A stretch of 64,000 nt of DNA from JBBATK01 sp039810585 (GTDB lineage Bacteria > Bacteroidota > Ignavibacteria > Kapaibacteriales > NICIL-2), in the NCBI GenBank assembly GCA_039810585.1, contig JBDHXF010000007.1, positions 28,865 through 92,864 of the forward strand, written 5' to 3'. Positions 26,783-35,304 of this stretch are shown here, piece by piece. Both the position numbers and the translations under genes were made by a program. Numbering within the stretch: the first letter of the stretch is position 1; each line of letters opens with the position of its first letter. Below the pieces are notes generated by a model. The model was not told the DNA's origin. It did no database searches and saw only the letters and a program-made list of their open reading frames with translations.

Positions 26783-28009
26783 TCACTGTACTTCCAGTCG
26801 ATCCGCCACTCGCTCTACGGTCAATCCCTGCACCACAACGCTGAAGAGCACAACACTATAGGTGACAAACACCCCGATGTCCCGCAAGCCGTCCGCCTGC
26901 AGCGACAGTGCCATGGCAATCGAAATTCCGCCTCGCAATCCACACCACGTGAGTAAAAGAGGTAAGCCTTTGTCCATGCGCAGAGATTTGGGCATGAACG
27001 CAAAGGGCAGTCGAATCGAAAAATAACGGGTAATCGGAACCATCACCAACAGCACGATACTGAGGATTGCATACGTCCACTGAAAGTGCACCAACATCAA
27101 GTGCATTCCGATTAATACCGCCAAGGCAACGTTGAGAATTTCGTCGATGAGTTCCCACAGCTTGTCGACATAGTCTTGAGTGCGTTCGCTCATCACCCGG
27201 GCGCTCCCGGCGCCGACAACCAAGCCGGCAGCCACCATGGCCAAGGGTGCACTGGTGTTCAGTATGTGGCACAAGAGATCGCCTCCAACCACAACGGCGA
27301 TTGAAATCAAAACCTCGGTAGCATAGTGGTCGATAGCTCGCATCAACCACAAACCAACCGCTCCAACGGCCGCGCCTACTACCAAGCCCAGAGCTACTTC
27401 GTGCAGCAACACCATCCCAATACTTCCCACACTGGGCTCGCTCTGTCCGTTCAGCAAGCCAAGAAAGAGCGTGAAGAGAACTACGCCTACGCCATCGTTA
27501 AACAACGACTCCCCTGCCACTGTCACTCGTACATGCTGCGGCAACTTAGCTTTATAGAGTATGGCAAGCACTGCTACCGGATCCGTGGGTGACAAAATTG
27601 CACCCAGCATAAAACAAGCGATGATGTTGAGATCCATACCCAACCAATGAAGCACGGCGTAAATCACCAGACCAATCACCAGCGTGGAGAGGATTGTCGA
27701 CACAGTCGAAAGCAACATCACGGTTCCTCTGCTTTGCTTCATGGCATCATGATCGATCTGCATCGCACCGGCAAAGAGAATGAAGCTGAGCATGAATCCA
27801 AAGAGGAGGCGCGACAAATTGAGCGAACTCAAAGCGGCGGTCATCGATGGTACGATGCTAGGGTCAAAGGCCGACACCATCATCAAGCACAATGTGGCCG
27901 CTGTGGACAAGAGAAGCACGCCAATCATGGAAGGCAAACCCATCCACCGCGTGTTGATGAACTTAAACGCTGCGGTGATGATGACCAGTACACTGAGAGA
28001 TTCATTCAT
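26783..28009 (-). CDS. CPA1-type Na+/H+ antiporter
   Basis: 408 residues with about 12 transmembrane helices. Motifs: LLFGFMLSFILFAGAMQID, GAILSPTDPVAVLAIL, AGESLFNDGVGVVLF (the ND pair of the ion site) and LLLTWCGLRGGISIAMALSL. These are the classic NhaP/CPA1 elements. The protein exports Na+ or K+ for H+ at the inner membrane. The start at 28009 overlaps the upstream stop by ATGA, so it is the third gene of a coupled operon with DUF389 and the glycosyltransferase-phosphatase fusion. A helical C-terminal regulatory domain is not evident. Confidence 0.92.
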   Translation of the reverse strand: MNESLSVLVIITAAFKFINTRWMGLPSMIGVLLLSTAATLCLMMVSAFDPSIVPSMTAALSSLNLSRLLFGFMLSFILFAGAMQIDHDAMKQSRGTVMLLSTVSTILSTLVIGLVIYAVLHWLGMDLNIIACFMLGAILSPTDPVAVLAILYKAKLPQHVRVTVAGESLFNDGVGVVLFTLFLGLLNGQSEPSVGSIGMVLLHEVALGLVVGAAVGAVGLWLMRAIDHYATEVLISIAVVVGGDLLCHILNTSAPLAMVAAGLVVGAGSARVMSERTQDYVDKLWELIDEILNVALAVLIGMHLMLVHFQWTYAILSIVLLVMVPITRYFSIRLPFAFMPKSLRMDKGLPLLLTWCGLRGGISIAMALSLQADGLRDIGVFVTYSVVLFSVVVQGLTVERVADRLEVQ

Positions 28010-29385
28010 GATGCTAATTGTCGGAGACGCAAGTAATCTACTACCAACGAAAAATCCGGAATCTGGATCACATGATCCGCCACCGATTTGAGTAAGGGGC
28101 TGGTGGGACAAAACGCAATGCCGGAGCCAGCCATGCGCAAACTGCACACGTCGTTTTCGCCGTCACCAATAAAAATCATGTCCTTATGCTGCATATCGCT
28201 CACCCGCATCACGTGATGCAACAGATTCGACTTGCAGTAACTATGTCGGCATGTGCTTCGCTCCGATGCCATGTACACCGAAGGAATACGAACTTCACCG
28301 GTACACATACCATCCACGAATTCCAGGTCGTGAGCAAAGTACGCATCGCAACCGTGCACACGCGAATAGTGGTCGGCGATAAAAGCATAACTATCCGTCA
28401 CCAAGCACACAGCATACCCATCTGCATGTAGGTAGCTCACCATCTCGTCCCACCCGTCCGTCATCGGTATTCCCCGAAGAATACCCGTCAATTCATCCCG
28501 AGTTCTTCCGCGCAGCAGAGTGGCTATGCGTTTCGTACGAACAATGGGATTCTCTTCGCTGTAGGCGATGTGTTCCAGTTGAGACTGGAAGCCAAAGCGA
28601 ACGGCGGCTTCATAGATGTAACTACTTCGTGTTATGGTGCCGTCTATATCGAAGAAGGCAATTTTTTGTGCGACCGGCACCGTGTTTTTAAGTGGACCAT
28701 GCGTAGTGGATTTGCGCTTTGCCAAGCCATTATTCTTCTCACGTGGGTAGCCATAGCGGCTGAGGATGGCGTTGGCAACTTCGTAGGACATTCTTCCCAA
28801 CTGATCGAGAGAACGCATACGATTCTCAATGTGACCGATTTGAACTTCGCTAATACGCGCCCCCTGACGGTGCGCGTCGATCAGCAGTCCTACATCCACA
28901 CCATAATCTTCCTCAAACACGCAGGCTCTGAGCAATTCCGTGCGTGCAGCAATCATTCCTGCTAAGGGCTGATCGAGTTGAGGAAAATCGGTGGCTAGAA
29001 GTTTCAGCAGGGGTTTTGCCAAAAGCTCCGTGACGCGACCTGCCTGACGGGAGAAGGTGGCTTTGACGAAATCCGCCTCGTCGTCCACTATCGGTTGCAC
29101 TAAACGATCCACCAAGTCCAAAGGGTAGGTGGTAATGTCGGCGTCGACATAGACCACAATGGATCCCGTGGCAATACGCAAACCATCCCACATCGAACGA
29201 CCCTTGCCCAACTTCGAGCTCTGGATCACCTTTGCTCCACTCTGAGTGGCCAAGGCAACCGTGCGGTCCGACGAATTGTCGTCCACCACGATAATCTCCG
29301 GCAGGCGACTGCTCGCGCGCACGATGGATATTACCTGTCGTATACTCTTCTCTTCATTGAGCGTGGGAATAATAACACTAATCAT
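28006..29385 (-). CDS. Bifunctional glycosyltransferase (GT2/GT81-like)-HAD phosphatase fusion
   Basis: 459 residues. The first half is a GT-A glycosyltransferase: SVIIPTLNEEKSIRQVI, IIVVDDNSSDRTV, LGKGRSMWDGL and VVYVDADITTYP (DXD-like), then FEEDYGVDVGLLIDA. The second half (from about residue 243) is an HAD-IB phosphatase: FFDIDGTITRSS, VCLVTDSYAF, IFIGDGENDVCSLRMAG. This order, sugar transfer then dephosphorylation, matches glucosyl- or mannosyl-3-phosphoglycerate synthase plus phosphatase, the two steps to glucosylglycerate/mannosylglycerate. Fused versions of the mannosyl pathway are known. The GT family and product are inferred from architecture and neighbours (ion transporters). ATGA overlaps on both sides. 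Confidence 0.7.
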   Translation of the reverse strand: MISVIIPTLNEEKSIRQVISIVRASSRLPEIIVVDDNSSDRTVALATQSGAKVIQSSKLGKGRSMWDGLRIATGSIVVYVDADITTYPLDLVDRLVQPIVDDEADFVKATFSRQAGRVTELLAKPLLKLLATDFPQLDQPLAGMIAARTELLRACVFEEDYGVDVGLLIDAHRQGARISEVQIGHIENRMRSLDQLGRMSYEVANAILSRYGYPREKNNGLAKRKSTTHGPLKNTVPVAQKIAFFDIDGTITRSSYIYEAAVRFGFQSQLEHIAYSEENPIVRTKRIATLLRGRTRDELTGILRGIPMTDGWDEMVSYLHADGYAVCLVTDSYAFIADHYSRVHGCDAYFAHDLEFVDGMCTGEVRIPSVYMASERSTCRHSYCKSNLLHHVMRVSDMQHKDMIFIGDGENDVCSLRMAGSGIAFCPTSPLLKSVADHVIQIPDFSLVVDYLRLRQLAS

Positions 29386-30656
29386 AAGCTTCCTATCAAT
29401 ATGGTATCAGATTGTACTCGAACTTTCATCCAGCGTAGAAGCTGCTCTTCGTCGCGTCTGGACAGACGTGGTTGCAGGTTGACTAAAACGCCCCGCAGGG
29501 AATCGGCAACTCGCACCGGACTGAGATATACGGAACGCAGTGCAGGGTACTGAGATCGAATTTCCGTCTCCACATCTCGGAATTCTATTCGACCACCTCG
29601 AATGCTGTCCAACTGGCGCTTCAACACGGTGTTTTCACGCTCGCGTTCGGCAACAAGTTGCTGAAGGGCATGCACGGAAACCTGATTCATGCCTTCGTTA
29701 CTCAGATCAAAACCCTGCTTTACGATGAGTTGAGCGTCACCAAGATTGTACAAGCCCAGCTTATCGCGCATCCGTTGGATTTGCATACTGTCCAATTGCT
29801 TTCCACCATATACGATAGAAATGCTGCGCTCGTGAGCATCCACCTGTTTCTCCAGAACATATTCGCCCGGAATGCCGGCCTCGAAGCGCAGAAACGTTTG
29901 CGCACGTTTCTCGAAATCGATTTGGCGAATGTAGTCGTACCCAAGGTACACGCTCGGCAGCAGGGTAAGACTACTTATAAACCACACAATTCGATGGGTT
30001 CTCTTCTCTGCGCCGCTTCGCGAACCGAAGGTTGATGGATAGTGCGCAAGTCGTATGACAACGAAGGCCGCAACCGCGATAAACACCGAGTTGATCACAA
30101 AGAGGTATGCCGCGCCAAAGGCAATACCGGGTTGCGATGTGGCAATACCAAAGCCGGAGGAGCACAAGGGTGGCATTAACGCGGTAGCTATGGCAACACC
30201 GGGCATCACATTGGTTGAGCGTTGACTGGTCAAGGCAACTGCACCTGCGATGCCGCCAAACAAGGCAATGAGTACATCGAACACAGTCGGCGAGGTCCGC
30301 GCTAATATTTCTGAATGAGCCTCGCTTAAGGGTGACAGTACAAAGTACAAGGTCGATGCAAACAAACCGGATAGCGCCGAAAAGCCCAAACTGCGAAGCG
30401 ATGATCGCAAGAGCGGTAGGTCGCTCGTTGCCACGCTAAAGCCAATGCCGACGATTGGTCCCATCAACGGTGAGATCAACATCGCGCCAATAATAACGGC
30501 TGTGGAATTAAGGTTTAGTCCCAGCGAAGCAACGAGTATCGCACTCACCAACACCCAGAGGTTGGATCCTTTAAATTCAACGCCTCGTTGAATTTCTTCT
30601 CGAAGTTGTTCGAGCGACTTTCGCTCTCCCGACAACGAAAACAGAGATGTATTCAT
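29382..30656 (-). CDS. DUF389 family membrane protein
   Basis: 424 residues. N-terminal DUF389 transporter-like domain: GVEFKGSNLWVLVSAILVAS, LNSTAVIIGAMLISPLMGPI, a GIGFSVATSDL loop and GAVALTSQRSTNVMPGVAIATALMPPLCSSGFGIA. Six or so transmembrane helices lie in residues 40-220. The C-terminal half is a coiled-coil/soluble domain. The family may be involved in small-molecule or ion transport; it is not functionally defined. The start at 30656 was chosen because the upstream ATG at 30701 gives a non-hydrophobic, non-conserved leader. Confidence 0.82.
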   Translation of the reverse strand: MNTSLFSLSGERKSLEQLREEIQRGVEFKGSNLWVLVSAILVASLGLNLNSTAVIIGAMLISPLMGPIVGIGFSVATSDLPLLRSSLRSLGFSALSGLFASTLYFVLSPLSEAHSEILARTSPTVFDVLIALFGGIAGAVALTSQRSTNVMPGVAIATALMPPLCSSGFGIATSQPGIAFGAAYLFVINSVFIAVAAFVVIRLAHYPSTFGSRSGAEKRTHRIVWFISSLTLLPSVYLGYDYIRQIDFEKRAQTFLRFEAGIPGEYVLEKQVDAHERSISIVYGGKQLDSMQIQRMRDKLGLYNLGDAQLIVKQGFDLSNEGMNQVSVHALQQLVAERERENTVLKRQLDSIRGGRIEFRDVETEIRSQYPALRSVYLSPVRVADSLRGVLVNLQPRLSRRDEEQLLRWMKVRVQSDTILIGSL

Positions 30657-30743
30657 CGAAGTCTCCCGGTAGTGATGTTGCTTCCATTCGCAAACCGGCA
30701 CCTCTGCACGATCCCCGTTTTCCTTGCTTTCCGGGCGCTAGAT

Positions 30744-32195
30744 CTAGGTCTGCGCCGGAACGAATTCCGTTGCTTGCACGGATGGGTAGGACACGGATTC
30801 TCGATCCACCTCTCGTTCGTAATTCTTCTTCAAATAGTGGTATAAAGATTGACGATCAACAATGCGTGCTACGCTGCTGCCAAACATGGCCGCCAGCATT
30901 AAGTGCATAATCACATTATTGTTATCGGTCATTTCCAACACCAAGATGGCCGATGTAAACGGAGCCCTGGTGACGCCACTTAAAAAGGCCACCATACCCG
31001 ATAAGATCAGCATGTTTGTTTCTGGCTTGTTCAGTGCCAGAAGCGAGGCGATGTAGCTTCCTATGGAAGCGCCAGCGCTCAGACTCGGCGCAAAAACCCC
31101 TCCGGCCACACCACTGCTGAAGCTCACGATCGGTCCGAAGAATCGAACGAGCGGTACGTACCAGGCAACATGATTCACGTCACTAAACAACGTGGTACTA
31201 ATCACATTTTTACCTGATACCATGGCCAGCTCACCACAGAATATAAGGCAGATCCAAATACTGAGTGCTCCACCCAACACATACAGGATGCGAATGTAAT
31301 CGCGCTGAACATGCTGCAACCAGTGCTGTAAGCGACGAATCGAAGCAGTCATCGCACCGGATGCAAAACCTGCCAGGATTGATGTGAGTATGACAAAGAG
31401 CAAAACCACCAAGCGCAGACCCTTTGTTTCGGGATACCCAAGGTAAAGGTATGGTCCCAAAATTGCTTGCGCCGTCAAACCCGAAAGAATCACCGTGGTA
31501 AACACGGCAGATTTAAAGTTGTTGATGTGCAGCTTCGTTAATTCCTCGATGGCAAACACTACCCCTCCAAGCGGCGTGTTGAATGCCGCAGCAAGCCCGG
31601 CGGAGGCCCCGGCCATGATGACTGCTTTTTTCGACAGTCGTGGCCAGCTCTTTGGAAGCAATTCGTCAATCAAATGAAAAACCGCTGCCGAGATTTGAAT
31701 GGTGGGTCCCTCTCGACCAACCACTCCTCCACCCAACACCACGAACAGACTCGAAAGAATCTTGATGACCATCACGCGAATGTTGAGCAGCTTGTTGACG
31801 GACGAGGTCTTTCCCGGTACTGCAAGCTCAATAGCCGCCATCACTTGTGGTATTCCACTGCCTCGGGCATAGGGAGCAAACCTTCGAACTAACAGGTATC
31901 CGATCAATGTTGCACCTAACATCACCGGTAAGTACACAAAGGCATTCCAACGAAACACGTGGAGGGCAAACTCCTCGATCATCGCAAACACCTTGGCATA
32001 ACTCACCGCGATAAATCCCGTCAATAAACTGGCCGTGAGCAGCGGAATCGATTGCACAAACATGTGCTGCAAATGCTGATCGCGAATGCGCTGACTCAGC
32101 TTGAGGATGAACGCCCACAACGGTGCAACGAGTAAGCGAGCGTGTTCAGTAATGCGAAATGTCCAGCGAAGAATTCCTTGTTTTACACGGTCCAT
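30744..32195 (-). CDS. ClC-family chloride channel/transporter
   Basis: 483 residues with 10 or more transmembrane helices. Selectivity-filter motifs: RGSGIPQVMAAIELA, VVGREGPTIQISA (gating Glu) and GGVFAPSLSAGASIGSYIA. The first, GSGIP, includes the ion-coordinating Ser. No C-terminal CBS domains; the last 30 residues are polar. It should carry Cl- across the inner membrane, with H+ exchange possible. Located directly upstream of the DUF389/fusion/antiporter operon with an 87-nt gap, so it is likely part of the same salt-response unit. Confidence 0.92.
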   Translation of the reverse strand: MDRVKQGILRWTFRITEHARLLVAPLWAFILKLSQRIRDQHLQHMFVQSIPLLTASLLTGFIAVSYAKVFAMIEEFALHVFRWNAFVYLPVMLGATLIGYLLVRRFAPYARGSGIPQVMAAIELAVPGKTSSVNKLLNIRVMVIKILSSLFVVLGGGVVGREGPTIQISAAVFHLIDELLPKSWPRLSKKAVIMAGASAGLAAAFNTPLGGVVFAIEELTKLHINNFKSAVFTTVILSGLTAQAILGPYLYLGYPETKGLRLVVLLFVILTSILAGFASGAMTASIRRLQHWLQHVQRDYIRILYVLGGALSIWICLIFCGELAMVSGKNVISTTLFSDVNHVAWYVPLVRFFGPIVSFSSGVAGGVFAPSLSAGASIGSYIASLLALNKPETNMLILSGMVAFLSGVTRAPFTSAILVLEMTDNNNVIMHLMLAAMFGSSVARIVDRQSLYHYLKKNYEREVDRESVSYPSVQATEFVPAQT

Positions 32196-32592
32196 TGTTG
32201 AGTTTTATTCCTTCTCATCACGTATTGAGTTGTTTCCGACTAAGAGCCCAGGTTTGTTTCTTTGGCAATAGGCCACGACGTCTTCATGACGATCTGCTAC
32301 AATCGAAATCCATAGCCTTGAATGGAACCATGGCCTTGACAACGCGAACTCCAGTGTGTGATGATGCAGCATATGGGAAAATGCCTGCGCTGGAAGTGGC
32401 AACCTGGCGGACAGGAGCTGAGTGTCCCTCCACGATCTGGATTCCTACTCATTTTTGTGGAGGGTCACTCAGTCCACTAAACTATCCATTAGAAGTGAGC
32501 TATCGCTTGATATAAGTCAAGCCTAGGTTGTTAAAGCTCAATTATTCTAAAGAAATCAACACATTCCCGGCTCTGACTGCGATGAATAGTAC
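32196..32592. other. Gene-free stretch with a long hairpin
   Basis: I see no convincing gene. At 32421-32469 there are 13-nt arms (AGTGTCCCTCCAC mirrored with one mismatch) separated by 23 nt. The region lies between the ClC start and the end of the Crp/Fnr gene, so it holds the ClC promoter and the end of the regulator gene. Confidence 0.5.
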
Positions 32593-33312
32593 TTATTGTC
32601 GTAGGAGGGTTTCGAGCCCGTGCGGATCAATCACGCGGATGCTTTGTCGCGTCAGTTTTACATATCCGGCTTTGGCAAATTGAGCCAGCGTTCGCACCAG
32701 CGTTTCGATTGAGGTACCAACATACTGTGCCAGATTAGTACGAGAGAGGCGGATGTCAACCGGCGTACCGGCCACCACCGGATCCTGATATTTCTGCTCC
32801 AAGATGAGCAATGCCAGCGCCACTCTCACTTTGACCGGATACTGCGTAAATGCAGTGATTCGCTCTGTCAACGCACTGAACTCGTTACACAGGCTCACGA
32901 TCATCCAACGCAGGAAGCTGGGAGACTGATACAAGATCTGCTCGAATTCCGAGCCATTAATCTGCCACACTTGAGTCTCCTCCAAGGCGGTAATACTGAA
33001 GGGTTGCGGTTGTTTGCTAAGCAGTGGACGGTAGCCAAAAAAATCGCCGCTCGTGAACAAGAACAGTACTTGGTCGGATCCATAAGGCGTTGACTGGTGT
33101 GCCTTCACTCGTCCCGACCGAATGATGTACACCGAAGAGGCGTGATCACCCTCGCGAAAGAGAAGCGACTTAGCTGCTATGTTGTGAATTTCGGCAGAGT
33201 TCAGCAGCCGACCGTAAATATTCGGATCAATTTGCACCCAATCGATTGGTGTTGGGAAGTAGAAACGACGAATGTCTTCTACGGTCAAAGCCCGCTGTGA
33301 AACCGATTTCAT
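32593..33312 (-). CDS. Crp/Fnr-family transcriptional regulator
   Basis: 239 residues. The N-terminal cyclic-nucleotide-binding fold spans about residues 25-135 (AKSLLFREGDHASSVYIIRSG and LFLFTSGDFFGYRPLLSKQ). The C-terminal winged helix-turn-helix has DIRLSRTNLAQYVGTSIETL followed by VRTLAQFAKAGYVKLT, in the HTH_CRP pattern. No FNR cysteines at the N terminus are visible. The cNBD lacks an obvious canonical cAMP-binding Arg in a RTS/ARS loop, so the effector is uncertain. Target genes unknown; neighbours are the Tat-exported flavoprotein and ClC. Confidence 0.9.
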   Translation of the reverse strand: MKSVSQRALTVEDIRRFYFPTPIDWVQIDPNIYGRLLNSAEIHNIAAKSLLFREGDHASSVYIIRSGRVKAHQSTPYGSDQVLFLFTSGDFFGYRPLLSKQPQPFSITALEETQVWQINGSEFEQILYQSPSFLRWMIVSLCNEFSALTERITAFTQYPVKVRVALALLILEQKYQDPVVAGTPVDIRLSRTNLAQYVGTSIETLVRTLAQFAKAGYVKLTRQSIRVIDPHGLETLLRQ

Positions 33313-33361
33313 ACGTTCTCCTCTTGATGAATGAGACAAATCGCGCGAACACCCCACATCC

Positions 33362-34945
33362 TTAGCGCTGTTTCGAACCTGCTACGCGCCGATGCTTCAG
33401 CACCAGCTCTGCAGCTCGAAAGCCCTCTGCAACACCGTTTTCAAATGCCGAAATGCTGGTATTGTCTGTGTTGGCAAAGAAGATGGAACCGAATGGACGC
33501 GACGCACGTTGAGCCGGTCCATTGTGCGACCCTGGTCTGGCCTGTACCATGGAATGCCCCCACGCATATGTGTAGACCTCACGGACCGTTTCGCTATTCG
33601 GCTGACCCATCAATTCAAGTGTCTTCGTGGCTACTGCTCGTGCATAGTCCACAACGGAGGGCTCGTCTAACAAAAGGGAACGCTTTGTTTCAGGAAGGGG
33701 CACGTACACACTTGCAACATACGCCTCACCATCCACACGTGCACCAATTGTCTTAGGATCGATGATATCCGTAAACAATTCGCCCGCCTCCGGAAACCAT
33801 GTATCGAAACCCCTATTGGGCATGATTGGCTGCTCCGAACAAAGATGCACGGTAAGCATGGGCGTGTAGTGGAACGAAGCGATCGCCTTTCGCTGGTCAT
33901 CCGGTAAGTCCGGTATGAGCCTGGGCACCATGAACTTCTGTGTGGCTACCACAACATGGTCGGCTTGCACACGCACCTCTCGGTCTGCATGAACTGCATG
34001 AAGAAGTACACCGTTGTTGTTCTGTTCTATTCGAGTGACGCAGTGCGAAAGCAACAATTCCTCATTGTTAAAACGCTCGCTCAGTCGCTCGGTAAAGCCT
34101 CCCAATCCACCGTCGAAGGAAAGCCGTTTCACCGATGCGTCCTTGGCGATCTCTCCGGTGTAGAAGTTGATCAACCCATAGGCATTCGTCAGATCCAGCG
34201 TTGTACCCATCGACGATCGTGTGTACAGCTCTATAAAATTGTTCAAGAACGGTGAGCGATACCGATCACAATACTCCCGCGCTGTCATACGATCCAGCGC
34301 CGCAAGGTGTGTGTTTAGTCGCGAGGGTAAGGGATAAGGCGGAACTTCTCGCACGGCAAGAATATCGTCACGAAAACGCTTCATCGCCTCTCGATCTGTC
34401 GCGCTGATTTCCATGGAGCCAATTACTGAGTCTTGCCAATAATCGTAGTAATAGTGGGTGTTCAGCACCAGTGCATCTTCCGGTGCGGCGACAGGATTGG
34501 TTTGCGAAAAGTCGAGCAACTCCTGCACCAGTGGAGTTTGATCCACGAAGTAAATCGAAGCCAAGGGGAAGCGAAGTCCACGGTAGGACGAAAACACTGC
34601 CGCTCCACCTGCCCTTTCCTCGTTCTCAAGGATAATGACGTGTAATCCCTGTTTCCGCAAGGCATAGGCTGCACTGAGGCCGGAGGGACCACTCCCCACA
34701 ATGGCCACGTCGCACTTCAGCGTTTTTCCATCTCCCGCCGGAAGCGGCGTGCCGTCGCGCAGGTAATGATGGGGAATGGTATAGTTTTGAGAGTGACGGT
34801 AAAATGGACTTTGCGGTGGCGTCTTGGCATTAACTGCCGGACTGACCTTTCGAGTTTTCGACTCGCCACAGCCTAACAAAGAACTCAAGTACACAGACCC
34901 TGTTCCCAGCACGACCGTCTTCAAAACATCTCTTCTGCTTGGCAT
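33362..34945 (-). CDS. Tat-exported FAD-dependent amine-oxidase-like protein
   Basis: 527 residues. Tat motif RRDVLKTVVLG followed by a lipobox-like LLGCGES, so it may be exported as a lipoprotein. FAD-binding fold: DVAIVGSGPSGLSAAYALRKQGLHVIILENEERAGGAA (only the GxGxxG core is diagnostic), and a C-terminal IFFANTDNTSISAFENGVAEGFRAA typical of flavin amine oxidases/desaturases. A GGAG lies five bases before ATG 34945, whereas the first codon of the longer frame is GTG. Substrate unknown. No terminator is seen; 50 nt separate it from the regulator. Confidence 0.82.
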   Translation of the reverse strand: MPSRRDVLKTVVLGTGSVYLSSLLGCGESKTRKVSPAVNAKTPPQSPFYRHSQNYTIPHHYLRDGTPLPAGDGKTLKCDVAIVGSGPSGLSAAYALRKQGLHVIILENEERAGGAAVFSSYRGLRFPLASIYFVDQTPLVQELLDFSQTNPVAAPEDALVLNTHYYYDYWQDSVIGSMEISATDREAMKRFRDDILAVREVPPYPLPSRLNTHLAALDRMTAREYCDRYRSPFLNNFIELYTRSSMGTTLDLTNAYGLINFYTGEIAKDASVKRLSFDGGLGGFTERLSERFNNEELLLSHCVTRIEQNNNGVLLHAVHADREVRVQADHVVVATQKFMVPRLIPDLPDDQRKAIASFHYTPMLTVHLCSEQPIMPNRGFDTWFPEAGELFTDIIDPKTIGARVDGEAYVASVYVPLPETKRSLLLDEPSVVDYARAVATKTLELMGQPNSETVREVYTYAWGHSMVQARPGSHNGPAQRASRPFGSIFFANTDNTSISAFENGVAEGFRAAELVLKHRRVAGSKQR

Positions 34946-35304
34946 GTGCACTCCTTCGTGGCAGGTAATGCTAATATAGTGGTCAACCGAACGCTAATGG
35001 TGCACTGCTTCGCTTTCTTCAGCGAGAATCCATGCGCATTGGAGAGATGGAGGACGAAGTCCGTCCGTACTACCCTGCTCCCGCTGACCGGCAAAGATTT
35101 CATTATTCGTGCGCGCCTGCGGCACGCCACTCTCCAACCAGAGTACGGGGTACACATCAATGCCGTTTCTCTTCTGTCGATCATCCCTTGCTCAGCCTTC
35201 ATACCAATAGAAATGGAGTTCTTTGCCGATGAGACGGCTGTTTCGTAGATTTCCCCCGCACCACACTGCACGAACATCATTCATTCACTACTCAGAGGTC
35301 AGCT
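34946..35304. other. Divergent promoter region
   Basis: About 360 nt between the flavoprotein start and the next plus-strand gene. Small overlapping reading frames exist, but none has a signal peptide, ribosome site or recognisable domain. It most likely holds divergent promoters. Confidence 0.4.

Noticed and set aside
34921..35280. 119-residue minus-strand frame between the flavoprotein and the propeller gene
   Set aside because: It overlaps the flavoprotein Tat signal region and the likely promoter, with no domain.
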